Assembly: GCA_025358255.1 (NCBI GenBank)
Contig: JANYKC010000027.1
Span: 44,077 to 108,076 of the forward strand
DNA from: Spirochaetaceae bacterium
GTDB taxonomy: Bacteria; Spirochaetota; Spirochaetia; Treponematales; Rectinemataceae
Direction: 5' to 3'
DNA length: 64,000 nucleotides
A model generated the notes under the pieces. That model saw only the letters and a program-made list of their open reading frames with translations, had not been told where the DNA came from and searched no databases. Shown piece by piece: positions 17,806 through 26,662 of the stretch. Both the position numbers and the translations under genes were made by a program. Positions within the stretch are counted from its first letter, which is position 1. Each line of letters opens with the position of its first letter.

Positions 17806-20800
17806 CTACCAGAGAGACATCCGCCCCCTGTCGCTCTCGAACCCTGCCTTTGCAAGGTCGCCGGCCCAGGGAGAATTGGCGGATTTCTCTCCGTTCACGG
17901 TCTCGATGCATAGTCGCTTCCCGGTCCGGGACCGGAGTCCCGCCAGTCCCTGAATGACCGTGGCGGCGCTTTCTGGCTCAAGCCCTTGGGCAAGGACGAG
18001 TTGCCTTCCCGAACGAAGAAGGAGGGCAACCACGCGGCCAGCCAAGACGCAAAATCGGTTGCCCAGGATGCGGCCGGGCAGGCGAAGCGGTTCCTGCCCC
18101 TGGACGCTGTCGACAGCCTCGGTCCGCGAGGCGAGCGAAAGAGCAGCCGCCGCCGGGTCGAGGGCGCAGAGCCACAGCGCCGGAAGGGGCGACCACTCGT
18201 CTATGTGGTTGAACAACTCGAAGGCCTCGATTGTCATGAATTGTGGCCCTTCGAGGCCCTCGAAAAAATGCCCGCACAGGAGTTCACCGCGGAGCTCCAT
18301 GCGCCGCATGGCGGAAAAGAGGGAGCCGAAGCGGAGGGGCGGGGGCTCCCGCTCAAGCAGGGCCCTGGTCAGGAGGCCATAGCGCTCCGCCACGATCCGT
18401 ATCCTCGCCGCATTCAGCTCTTCCTCGTCAAGGGCATCCACCTCCCCTCCGGGAAGCTCCAGCGAGAACCATCGCCCCGCTACGGGAGCGCCGCTTCTCC
18501 AACGCTCCCTCAAGGCCCGGGGGATGCGTCGGGGAAACCCCGGCTTCCGCGGGTCCATGCCACCGACCAATGCATTGGGACCCGGAGCGGCGGTGTCGAA
18601 CTCGGGGAGGTCCTTGCCGAAACCGTCGCGCATCCCCTTCCTGAGGACCTCGAAGCCCTCGCCTGCGCAAAGCCCGGTCCATGCCTCCTTCCAGAGGGCG
18701 AGGGCGGCGGCCTTCGACTCCATGCCCAGCCCTTCCTTGATCGCCCAGAATTCCTTCTTGCCCTCCTCGGCGTCAAGCAGCCTCGAAGGCAAGGACCCGA
18801 TCCCGAAAAGCTCCAGCTCGTCGGCACGGCAGAATGCGACGGTTTCCTTCCCTGCGCCGAACCAGAGACGCGGCTCGGCGGCGAGGATTGCATCAATGTC
18901 CTGTGGCGCATAACGCGACAGTCGGAGTGGGAGGATCTCCCCCTCCCATAGCCTCAAGGGAAGCGGATAGCCCGCAAGGCTGTCGAGCACGCCGGACAGT
19001 CCCTTCCCCCCGATGTCCCCAAGGCCCTGGAGGCGCGCGACGAGGGAGAATGCATCCCGGGAGGGCCTGGCTGCGACGTCGGGCCGCGCAGCCTTGCGGG
19101 AGAGCCTGAGCAGGATCTCCAGGTTTTCCGCGTCAAGGACCTCGACCTCCTTCGATCCTGCGCGGAATTGGTCTACGACAACCTCGCCCCCTTCCTCCAG
19201 TTCGGAGAGGAGCCCGCGCAAATCGTCGCTGGTCAAACCGAAGAGGCCCTCGATCCTCCTCGCGGGAACAGGCCCTTGGCGCCGCAGCCACTCAGCGACA
19301 TGGGAAAGCGGATCCCGCTCCAGGCTTGCCTTGCGCTCGACATGGACAAGGACAAGGTCGCCGCCCTTCCCGAGGGAGAGGCGGACAAGACGGCCCCCTA
19401 CGCCGGGATCGGCATTGTAGTCCTCGCGCAGCCCTTCCGCGCCTGCTGCCATGAGGGCCTCGACTTCATCAAGCGGCAGGAGGACGGCTTCCTTCGCCCA
19501 TTCCGCGAGCTCGAAAGGACTCGCCGGCCCCCACCCCGGGATGAGCCGCCTCGCCTTCCGCGAGAAGCCTTCCACAAGCGCTTCATCAAGCCTCGGGCGC
19601 AGGCGCGATGAGGCGAGGGCGGCCTTTATAACCTCATCCGAGATGGACGAGGAAGGGCTGGCCAGAAGGGCATCGCCTCGATACATGTACTCGCCCGTCT
19701 CCCGCCAGATCGCCTCGCGGGCAAAGGGCGAAGGTATCCTTGAGGCGAAGGAGTGCACCTCGATGCGCGAGGTGGCTATGCCGTCAACGAACTCCGCCAA
19801 ACCCGGCATGTCAAAGAGGTCGACAAGGCAGGACCTCCAGGTCTCGGCCGTGATGGGAAAATCGGGGAATCCCCGCACCGCCTCGAAGAGCCGCTTGGAC
19901 CGCAACCGGGTCATCCAGAGGGGTATGCGCTTCCCATAGCCGCCACGCGGGATGAGGAGGGCCCTTCCCGCGTTTTCGCGGAACTGGGCACCGAAGAGCC
20001 CCGAACCCTCAAGGCGGCCGCGGACCAGCGACTCGAGCCTTTTCGAGGGGCCAAGGCTTCGGAGCATTCGGACAACGCGAGGCCCCCCTCCTTCGCGCGG
20101 ATCCCCTCCAAAGTCCGGCTCAAGGCCAGGGTTATGCCCGAAGCCTGCCGACGGAAAGATGAGGAGCACAAAGTCGTCATCGCTGATCACGTCAGGCGCG
20201 ATGCCCCCCGATTCCTCGAAGGCGGAGGCAAGTGCAAGGGCGAGGGGCTCGTTTATTCCTCCTCCGCGGAGGGTGTGGATGACCACGCAATTGGTATCGC
20301 TTTTCCGTGAGGGGTCGGTGTATGCCTCCACACAGATCGCATGACGCCCCGGCAAGCCAAGGCCCTGGCCCGGTCCTCGGCCCAGGCCGCCACAGGACGC
20401 GGCCGCCTGTGCGGCCACGAAGGAGGCGGCCACCCGGGCCGCCTCCGCGGAAAAATGGAACTCGCCCACAAGAAGCGCCTCGGCGGCCTCGCGGTCTAAT
20501 CCGCCAGCCGGGGACAACCGGTCAAGGAGGCCAAGGAGGCGATCGGACACTATGCCGCTGCGGAAGAGGGACTCGGCCCGCCAGAAGGGGATAAAATCCG
20601 TTCCCTTGCCCAGTGGCAGGACTTCCACCGCCTCCGCGCCGATTTTTACGATCCGCCATGACTGGGCTCCGAGGGTGAATGCGTCGCCCAGCTTCCTTTC
20701 GTAGACGAACTCCTCGTCCAGCTCCCCTATCCTGGTCCCTGACCCCGAAAGCCGCATCGAGTAATGCCCGCGGTCGGGTATGGCCCCTCCCGAGGAATAA

Positions 20801-22368
20801 AGGAGGGTCCGGATGCCATCCCGGGCGCGTACAGTGCCGGTCACGCGGTCCAGGAAGACCCTGGGCTCGAGTTCGCGGAGGCGGGCAGCCCCTGAAACTG
20901 CGCCATCCCCATCCGGTCCAGCGATCGCGAACCTTCCTCCCAGCATGTCGAGGGTGGAGTCGAAAATGGTCCGCGCGAGGCGCTCGAACGGAGGGAAGGA
21001 CAGGATGGTTTCGTACAACTCGTCGACCTTCCATCCGCGCTCCGCGGCCATGGAGAGGAGAACCTGCGCCAGTATGTCCAGGGGAGACTGGGGAATCCGG
21101 ATGGACTCCACGTCACGGTCCTCTGCGCCCTCGACGACGGCTGCCGCGCGGAGAAGGTCCATGCCATGGAAGGGGAAAATGACGGCCGTGCTGGTGAATC
21201 CGACGCCATGTCCCGAACGGCCCGCGCGCTGGAGCGCGGCGTTCACCTCGTTGGGCGAGCCGGCGAGGATGACCTCGTCGACACTGCCCATGTCGATGCC
21301 AAGCTCAAGGGATGCGGTGGCCACGACGCATTTCAGCTCGCCCGCCTTGAAGCGTTCCTCCACGACAAGGCGCGCTTCCCTTGCAAGGGAGCCATGATGC
21401 GCATAGGCCGTGCCCTCCCCCATCTCCTCGTTGAGCAACCAGGCGATGCGTTCGGCCCGGCGCCGCGAATCGGTGAATAAAAGGACGCTCCTCACCGCCG
21501 CTATCCGCGCGGCTATGGCCGGGATGACGGCGTCATACCGCGTCGCGTCCTCGACATCGACAGAGGGAAGATCCGAAGCGCCAGGGAGCTGCGTCTTCGG
21601 CCGCGAAGCCGGCCATTCAACCAGGAAATCGATGCGCTTCCCGATTGAAGGGGCGACAATGGACACATCCCTCTCGGTCCAGGAGATGCTGCCGTCCGCT
21701 CGTCGCACCGCCTCCCGGCCTCCGACATAGCGGGCGGCCAGGTCCAGCGGCCTGAGCGTCGCTGAAAGCGCCACGCGCTGGAACTCCCCGGCAAGGAGGG
21801 CAAGGCGTCCTACCGAGCAGGCAAGGAGGGACCCGCGCTTGGAACCGGCGACCGCATGCAATTCATCGAGAATGACCAGCCGCACGCCTGCCAGGATGGG
21901 CCGTGCGCGCGGGGAATCAAGGAGGAGGGCAAGGCTCTCGGGCGTCGTACAGAGTATCGAGGGAGGCTTGGCGAGGAACCGTCGCCTTTGGGATTGGGGC
22001 GTATCGCCTGATCGTGTCTCAACCCTAGCCTCGGGCATGGGCAGGCGACGCTCCTGGAAAAGCAGGGCGATTTCCGCGAGAGGCGTCTCAAGATTGCGGC
22101 GGACGTCCTCGTTCAATGCCTTGAGGGGGGAGACATAGAGCACCGAGAGGCCGCCCGCAGGGAAGGCTCCCGAAACCGTACAGGAGATCGCATGGAGAAA
22201 AGCGGCCAAGGTCTTGCCGCTGCCTGTCGGGGCCAAGGCCAGGACATGTCCGCCCGACGCCAGGTGGGACCAGGTCTCGGCCTGGACGGCGGTCGCGCCG
22301 CCGTAGCGCCCGATGAACCACTCCCGCACCAGCGGATGGAAGGTGTCGAAGCCGCTGCCCGGATTCAA
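17806..22368 (-). CDS. lhr: Lhr-family large ATP-dependent helicase
   Basis: A 1520-residue superfamily 2 helicase, the length of bacterial long-form Lhr. The N-terminal motor has Walker A LAPTGSGKTLAAF (about residue 45), TTPESLALLL, the DELH box (VILDELHAVAGSKRG), motif III ALSATLRPLD, and a second RecA domain with FTDSRRRAERIAWLL, ATASLELGIDMG and the motif VI region NAALQRAGRSGH. A winged-helix/Lhr-core part follows, and the long C-terminal half is the extension seen in long Lhr proteins. Lhr proteins are 3'-5' translocases linked to DNA repair. The TTG start (22368-22366) overlaps the nrdG stop (TTGA), so it is the last gene of the nrd operon. No terminator was identified directly after it. 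Confidence 0.92.
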   Translation of the reverse strand: MNPGSGFDTFHPLVREWFIGRYGGATAVQAETWSHLASGGHVLALAPTGSGKTLAAFLHAISCTVSGAFPAGGLSVLYVSPLKALNEDVRRNLETPLAEIALLFQERRLPMPEARVETRSGDTPQSQRRRFLAKPPSILCTTPESLALLLDSPRARPILAGVRLVILDELHAVAGSKRGSLLACSVGRLALLAGEFQRVALSATLRPLDLAARYVGGREAVRRADGSISWTERDVSIVAPSIGKRIDFLVEWPASRPKTQLPGASDLPSVDVEDATRYDAVIPAIAARIAAVRSVLLFTDSRRRAERIAWLLNEEMGEGTAYAHHGSLAREARLVVEERFKAGELKCVVATASLELGIDMGSVDEVILAGSPNEVNAALQRAGRSGHGVGFTSTAVIFPFHGMDLLRAAAVVEGAEDRDVESIRIPQSPLDILAQVLLSMAAERGWKVDELYETILSFPPFERLARTIFDSTLDMLGGRFAIAGPDGDGAVSGAARLRELEPRVFLDRVTGTVRARDGIRTLLYSSGGAIPDRGHYSMRLSGSGTRIGELDEEFVYERKLGDAFTLGAQSWRIVKIGAEAVEVLPLGKGTDFIPFWRAESLFRSGIVSDRLLGLLDRLSPAGGLDREAAEALLVGEFHFSAEAARVAASFVAAQAAASCGGLGRGPGQGLGLPGRHAICVEAYTDPSRKSDTNCVVIHTLRGGGINEPLALALASAFEESGGIAPDVISDDDFVLLIFPSAGFGHNPGLEPDFGGDPREGGGPRVVRMLRSLGPSKRLESLVRGRLEGSGLFGAQFRENAGRALLIPRGGYGKRIPLWMTRLRSKRLFEAVRGFPDFPITAETWRSCLVDLFDMPGLAEFVDGIATSRIEVHSFASRIPSPFAREAIWRETGEYMYRGDALLASPSSSISDEVIKAALASSRLRPRLDEALVEGFSRKARRLIPGWGPASPFELAEWAKEAVLLPLDEVEALMAAGAEGLREDYNADPGVGGRLVRLSLGKGGDLVLVHVERKASLERDPLSHVAEWLRRQGPVPARRIEGLFGLTSDDLRGLLSELEEGGEVVVDQFRAGSKEVEVLDAENLEILLRLSRKAARPDVAARPSRDAFSLVARLQGLGDIGGKGLSGVLDSLAGYPLPLRLWEGEILPLRLSRYAPQDIDAILAAEPRLWFGAGKETVAFCRADELELFGIGSLPSRLLDAEEGKKEFWAIKEGLGMESKAAALALWKEAWTGLCAGEGFEVLRKGMRDGFGKDLPEFDTAAPGPNALVGGMDPRKPGFPRRIPRALRERWRSGAPVAGRWFSLELPGGEVDALDEEELNAARIRIVAERYGLLTRALLEREPPPLRFGSLFSAMRRMELRGELLCGHFFEGLEGPQFMTIEAFELFNHIDEWSPLPALWLCALDPAAAALSLASRTEAVDSVQGQEPLRLPGRILGNRFCVLAGRVVALLLRSGRQLVLAQGLEPESAATVIQGLAGLRSRTGKRLCIETVNGEKSANSPWAGDLAKAGFESDRGRMSLW

Positions 22369-23105
22369 GCGTGCGGCCTCGCTTGCCCGCGGATCCTCGC
22401 TTTCGGCGCCACACCGCGGATGAGGCCGAGGAAAACCTCGAGCACGGTCTCCGGATAGGGCAGGACCGAGTCCCAGGCGGGATCAAGGCAGGCGCCTGGC
22501 CGGAAGGGCTGGAGCACCACGTCGTCCCGCCTTTCGAGTACAGCCATCAGTCCATCGAGGTCGGGGAGGTCGAGCACACCCGGCGCACAGGTTATGCGGA
22601 CTTCATAGGGATGGCCGGCTGAGCGGATCAGGGCGAGCGACTCCACGACAAGGTTCCCGGCGTTCCGCAGGGCAGGGGCGACCCGGGCATAGCTGGACGG
22701 CGAGGTTTTCAGGTCGAGGGATATGAAATCCGCGCGCACTCCGGCTATGCGATCAGGGAAAGAGCCATTGGTGTCGAGCTTCACGGCGAGCCCCAAGGCC
22801 GCGATCCGGCGGGCGAGGAAGGCCAGGTCGTCATGGAAAAGGGGCTCCCCGCCCGATAGGACAACCCCCGAGACAAGGCCCGCCCTCTTCTTCAGGAAGG
22901 CGAGGGCCCCATCCAGCGAGAAGCTTTCATCCACCTCGCCCGGCAGCGCCCCGACCGGACATTGAGGCTCCCCTGAAGTCCGGACAAGATCGGCATTATG
23001 GCAATAGGGACAGCGGAAGTTGCAGCCCTTCGTGAACAGCACGGCGGACACCCGGCCTGGAAAGTCGATGAGGCTCGTCTTTCTCAGGGCCAGCGTGGTC
23101 ATCAT
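22365..23105 (-). CDS. nrdG: Anaerobic ribonucleotide reductase activating enzyme (radical SAM)
   Basis: Radical-SAM enzyme that uses a [4Fe-4S] cluster and S-adenosylmethionine to generate the glycyl radical of class III ribonucleotide reductase. The cluster motif is CNFRCPYC (CxxxCxxC), followed by GGEPLF and other radical-SAM strands; the sequence starts RKTSLIDFPGRVSAVLFTKGC, typical of the NrdG/PflA-like type found with class III enzymes of anaerobes. The track start (23393) reads through the preceding gene; ATG at 23105 overlaps that gene's TGA (ATGA) and gives 246 residues. At the other end its stop overlaps the lhr start. Confidence 0.92.
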   Translation of the reverse strand: MMTTLALRKTSLIDFPGRVSAVLFTKGCNFRCPYCHNADLVRTSGEPQCPVGALPGEVDESFSLDGALAFLKKRAGLVSGVVLSGGEPLFHDDLAFLARRIAALGLAVKLDTNGSFPDRIAGVRADFISLDLKTSPSSYARVAPALRNAGNLVVESLALIRSAGHPYEVRITCAPGVLDLPDLDGLMAVLERRDDVVLQPFRPGACLDPAWDSVLPYPETVLEVFLGLIRGVAPKARIRGQARPHA

Positions 23106-23650
23106 GCGCCTGTTCCCGCTCCCGGAAACCTCGCCTTGAGCTCCATGAGGCCAAGGGCACGGAAGGCTTCCCTTCCCTGACCATCCAGCCCCAGCACCAT
23201 GGGGGTGGAAAGGATGCCATGGCGTCTGGCGAGGGCCAGACCTTCCTCGTCGTCCACGTCCACAAAAACAGCCGGCAAGCGGGAGCTCGTCACGTAGTCC
23301 GCCACCGGGGGACAATTGGGACATGCCTTGCGGGTGAAGACAAGCATCCCACTCCCCGCAGCCTCTCCGGCATGGGCGGGCGCATCGCCACAAAGCGCGA
23401 GTGCCGCAGCTGAGGACCTTGGCTCGCCGCCGACGCGGTGGCTCTCCTCGCCGGGGAAGGCATCGGACGCCTCAGGCATCCCGAAGGCCAGGCGCGATCG
23501 ATATTCCTGTCGCTTGCCCGCGTTCCAGTTCCGGACAGAACGGTAGTAACCGACGATCCGGCTATAGACCTCGGTCGGCCGCCCTTCCACCGCTTCCAGT
23601 TCCGCCCGCAGTCCGGCAAGTTTCTCCTCAAGTCCCTGACGCGTATCCAA
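23102..23650 (-). CDS. Glycyl-radical segment of class III ribonucleotide reductase fused to a thioredoxin-like domain
   Basis: A 182-residue fusion. Residues about 27-56 read EVYSRIVGYYRSVRNWNAGK, the extreme C-terminal glycyl-radical motif of NrdD (probable radical Gly34). Residues 101-175 form a small thioredoxin/NrdH-like domain with active site CPNC (Cys110, Cys113) and a likely cis-Pro (STPMV). A short helical N-terminus and a low-complexity linker (60-100) surround them. The neighbouring NrdD lacks this motif, so the glycyl residue needed for catalysis seems to sit on this separate polypeptide beside the redoxin that would supply electrons. TTG at 23650 has GGGGAGGG just upstream; an in-frame TGA about 9 codons before and another frame for nrdD argue against a simple single frameshift. 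The stop overlaps the nrdG start. Confidence 0.8.
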   Translation of the reverse strand: MDTRQGLEEKLAGLRAELEAVEGRPTEVYSRIVGYYRSVRNWNAGKRQEYRSRLAFGMPEASDAFPGEESHRVGGEPRSSAAALALCGDAPAHAGEAAGSGMLVFTRKACPNCPPVADYVTSSRLPAVFVDVDDEEGLALARRHGILSTPMVLGLDGQGREAFRALGLMELKARFPGAGTGA

Positions 23651-23699
23651 ATTCCCTCCCCTTTCCCTGTCTCATGCGCTTCCTGGCCGGGTCCGGCAG

Positions 23700-25862
23700 T
23701 CATGCGCTCGGGAGCGCGGCCAATTCCCTCTCCACCGCCAGGATCTCGGACCGCAGGCGTTCTTCGCTTTCGGCGCGGCATTTAGGGCATGTCCAGGTCT
23801 CGCCGGGCAGGTAGCCATGGACCGGGCAGACCGAAAAGGTCGGCGACACCGTGTAATAGGGGATCCGGTAGCGCGAGGCCACGGACCTGACAAGCTCCCT
23901 GACCGCCCTCCAGTCCTCCGGCGCCTCTCCGAGGAAGATGTGGAACACCGTCCCCCCCGTGTACCTCGACTGCAGCGCCTCCTGGTGGTCGAGGGCGTCG
24001 AAGAGGTCTGCGGTCTTGCCCACCGGGAGTTGGCTCGAGTTGGTGTAATATGGCACGCCTCCGTCCTCCCCATCCGTTTCCCCAGGGACGACGCCGGAGA
24101 CCAGCAGGTCCTTCCAATTGGCGTGGTCGTGCTTCGCAAGGCGATACGAGGTGGATTCGGCCGGCGTGGCCTCGAGGTTGAACAGCTCGCCCGTCCTTTC
24201 CTGCCAATCCTGGAGCCTTGTGCGCATGTGTTCGAGCACCTCGAGCGCGAAGTCCCGGCCCTTGCCGTCGTCGATGCCGACGCCGAGGAAATTCAGGCAG
24301 CATTCGTGCATTCCAACGAGGCCTATCGTGTTGAAATGGCTGTCGAAATTCCCTAGGTAGCGCCGGGTATATGGGAAAAGCCCCCCGTCCAGGAGGCGGG
24401 TGATGACTTTCCGCTTGATGCGCAGGGACTCGGCGGCCAGGTCGACGAGGCGATCGAGGCGCGCGTAGAAGGAGTCTAGGCCATGCCGCCCGCGGCCGTC
24501 ATCCCGGCCATGAAGGCCGCTCGAAAGGTAGCCGATGCGCGGCAGGTTTATCGTCACGACGCCGATCGATCCTGTGAGCTCATCCGAGCCGAACAAGCCC
24601 CCGCCTCGCTTTCGCAGCTCCCGCTTGTCCAGCTGGAGGCGGCAGCACATGGAGCGGACGTCCGAGGGATCGAGGTCGGAGTTCACGAAATTCTGGAAGT
24701 AGGGGGTGCCGTACTTCGCCGTCATCTCGAAGAGAAGCCTCGCGTTGGGCGATTCCCAATCGAAGTCCTTCGTGATGTTGTAGGTCGGGATCGGGTACTG
24801 GAAGCCGCGCCCGACCGAATCGCCTTGGAGCATCAGCTCGATGAAGATGCGGTTGATGCTGTCCATCTCCGCCCGGCAATCGCCGTAGGTGAAGGGCATC
24901 TCCTCGCCGCCGACCACGGCGGGACGGCCCGCAAGGTCCTCCGGGCAGGTCCAGTCGAGGGTGATGTTCGTGAAGGGCGCCTGGCTGCCCCAGCGGCTGG
25001 GCGTGTTGACGCCGAAGAGGAAGGACTGGACGCATTGCCGCAATTCGAAATCGCTCATCGCGTCCTTCTTGACGAAGGGGGCGAGGTAGGTGTCGAAGGA
25101 GGAGAAAGCCTGGGCTCCGGCCCATTCGTTCTGGAGGACGCCGAGGAAGTTAACCATCTGCTGGACGAGGGTCGAGAGCCTCCGCGCGGGCTTCGACGAT
25201 ATCTTGTCGGGGACTCCTCCGAGTCCTTCCGCAATGAGCTGCCGGAGCGACCATCCCGCGCAGTAGCCGGAGAACATGGACAGGTCATGGATGTGGAGGT
25301 CGGCGTTGCGGTGGGCATCCGCGATCTCCTCGGGATAGATGTTCTTGAGCCAGTAATTTGCGGTGATGGCGCCTGAATTGTGGAGGATGAGTCCACCCAG
25401 GGAATAGTTGACATTCGCGTTTTCCTTGACCCGCCAGTCGGCCTGCGAGAGGTAGCCGTCCATGGTCCCGTTGATGTCAAGCATGAGGCGCTTCGCGTCG
25501 CGCATCGCGTCATGGCGGGAGCGGTACAGGATGTAGGCCTTGGCGGCCCTCGCCTGGCCCGCTTCGATAAGCGCCTCCTCCACGAGGTCCTGGATCTCCT
25601 CGATCGCGGGGATGGAATTGGGATGGCGTGCCGACATGAGATCGCGCAACTTTGCCTCGACACAGGCCACTATCGCGGGCAAGGCCTCAAGGGCGGCGGA
25701 TTCAAGCCCGACCGCGCCGAAGGCGCTCCTGACCGCCACATCGATCCTGGATCGGTCATAGCGCTCTATCTCCCCGGAACGCTTGGCGACGTGGCGGACG
25801 GGGCCGGGATCCGCGCTGCCAAGGAAGGATCTCCACTCCGGGAAGACCTCCTGGCTAGCCAT
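23700..25862 (-). CDS. nrdD: Anaerobic (class III) ribonucleoside-triphosphate reductase, catalytic body
   Basis: Makes deoxyribonucleotides without oxygen. The 720-residue protein begins with an ATP-cone (about residues 25-115, VAKRSGEIERYDRSRID), followed by the ten-stranded barrel with DLHIHDLSMFSGYCAGWSL, NTPSRWGSQAPFTNITLDW, the finger-loop region MCCRLQLD (likely thiyl-radical Cys) and GSIGVVTINLPRIGYL. The C-terminus has the zinc-binding CPVHGYLPGETWTCPKC but ends about 27 residues later (AALPSA), without the glycyl-radical motif that normally follows; that motif is on the next gene. ATG 25862 (SD AAGGTAG) is preferred to the TTG at 25877; it overlaps the end of nrdR (ATGGCTAG). Confidence 0.93.
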   Translation of the reverse strand: MASQEVFPEWRSFLGSADPGPVRHVAKRSGEIERYDRSRIDVAVRSAFGAVGLESAALEALPAIVACVEAKLRDLMSARHPNSIPAIEEIQDLVEEALIEAGQARAAKAYILYRSRHDAMRDAKRLMLDINGTMDGYLSQADWRVKENANVNYSLGGLILHNSGAITANYWLKNIYPEEIADAHRNADLHIHDLSMFSGYCAGWSLRQLIAEGLGGVPDKISSKPARRLSTLVQQMVNFLGVLQNEWAGAQAFSSFDTYLAPFVKKDAMSDFELRQCVQSFLFGVNTPSRWGSQAPFTNITLDWTCPEDLAGRPAVVGGEEMPFTYGDCRAEMDSINRIFIELMLQGDSVGRGFQYPIPTYNITKDFDWESPNARLLFEMTAKYGTPYFQNFVNSDLDPSDVRSMCCRLQLDKRELRKRGGGLFGSDELTGSIGVVTINLPRIGYLSSGLHGRDDGRGRHGLDSFYARLDRLVDLAAESLRIKRKVITRLLDGGLFPYTRRYLGNFDSHFNTIGLVGMHECCLNFLGVGIDDGKGRDFALEVLEHMRTRLQDWQERTGELFNLEATPAESTSYRLAKHDHANWKDLLVSGVVPGETDGEDGGVPYYTNSSQLPVGKTADLFDALDHQEALQSRYTGGTVFHIFLGEAPEDWRAVRELVRSVASRYRIPYYTVSPTFSVCPVHGYLPGETWTCPKCRAESEERLRSEILAVERELAALPSA

Positions 25863-26382
25863 CGAGGCTACCTTCAAGCTCGCTTGCCTTGGCCCGGTGC
25901 CCCAGGGCGCTTTCGCCCGCCAGGTTCAGCTCCCCAAGGAGCTCGATCTCGCGGATGAACTCCCCAGTGGTCTCGAATTTCCGGTACACCGAGGCGAAGC
26001 GCACGTAGGCCACCTTGTCGAGGGCATAGAGCTTGCCTAAGGACATCTCCCCGAGCTCGGAGCTCGCGATCTCATTCGAGGTCTTTCCCCGCATGGCCGC
26101 TTCATCCTCGATCTCATTGACGAGGTTCTCGATCGAAAGCTGGGATACGGGGCGTTTTTCCAGCGCACGGATGATGCCGCGCTCGAGCTTGGCGCGTTCG
26201 TAGGGCTGGCGCCGGCCGTCGCGCTTTATCACCATGAGGGGCTTTTCCTCGATCCTCTCATAGCTGGTAAAGCGGAAGCCGCAGGAGAGGCATTCCCGGC
26301 GCCTCCGGATGCTCTCGCCGTTGGCCAGGGTCCTTGAATCGATCACCTTGTCATCCATGCTTCCACAATGAGGACAGCGCAT
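25855..26382 (-). CDS. nrdR: Transcriptional repressor NrdR
   Basis: ATP/dATP-sensing repressor of ribonucleotide reductase genes. The 175-residue protein has the N-terminal zinc ribbon (MRCPHCGSMDDKVIDSR ... ECLSCGFRFTSYER) and an ATP-cone (KRDGRRQPYERAKLERGI and following). The C-terminus is about 20 residues longer than many NrdRs. It is the first gene of the nrd operon and overlaps nrdD by 8 bases, so it should control its own synthesis along with nrdD. A promoter with overlapping candidate NrdR boxes lies upstream. Confidence 0.96.
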   Translation of the reverse strand: MRCPHCGSMDDKVIDSRTLANGESIRRRRECLSCGFRFTSYERIEEKPLMVIKRDGRRQPYERAKLERGIIRALEKRPVSQLSIENLVNEIEDEAAMRGKTSNEIASSELGEMSLGKLYALDKVAYVRFASVYRKFETTGEFIREIELLGELNLAGESALGHRAKASELEGSLDG

Positions 26383-26424
26383 TTTGCTCCCACGTTTGGT
26401 ATGATCTTTGCATACATCAAACCA

Positions 26425-26487
26425 CTACACATTGAGTACTGAAAACCAATAGGTACAGGATATAGTGGGTGGCTCGGGCACTGTCAA
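26425..26487 (-). promoter_or_regulatory. nrd operon promoter with candidate tandem NrdR boxes
   Basis: On the minus strand TTGACA (26482-26487) is separated by 17 bases from TATATC (26459-26464). The -10 lies inside CCACTATATCC (box 1 about 26458-26467), which resembles the NrdR box core. A second, weaker match CTCAATGTGTAG (26425-26436) is offset by 31 bases, the spacing expected for tandem NrdR boxes (about three helical turns). Box 1 is convincing, box 2 less so (5 of 8 core positions shared). Confidence 0.6.
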
Positions 26488-26584
26488 GCAAAGATGGAGC
26501 GAAAACTACCCGATTAGCACGGGAACACATTCGGAACCGAGGTAAGTGGATTTTTTGGATTATTTTGCCCGCCAAGCACGCGAC

Positions 26585-26621
26585 AAAAAAAGTCCGGACC
26601 ACCTTGCGGCCGGCCCGGACC
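26585..26621 (-). terminator. Terminator downstream of the SPFH gene
   Basis: On the minus strand GTCCGGGCC / GGTCCGGAC form a 9-bp stem (one G-T pair) followed by seven T residues; it lies about 40 bases after the SPFH gene stop. Confidence 0.85.
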
Positions 26622-26662
26622 AGTCCCATCGTCCCGCCACCTCGCGGGGATGATAGGACGCC

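Noticed and set aside
23290-23781. 163-residue minus-strand ORF across the nrdD/glycyl-segment junction
   Set aside because: It is in the third frame, Arg/Pro-rich, and does not join NrdD to the glycyl segment, so it is not evidence for a single long protein.
26417-26629. Minus-strand ORF of 70 aa upstream of nrdR
   Set aside because: It overlaps the nrd promoter, NrdR boxes and the SPFH terminator, and its sequence is not protein-like.
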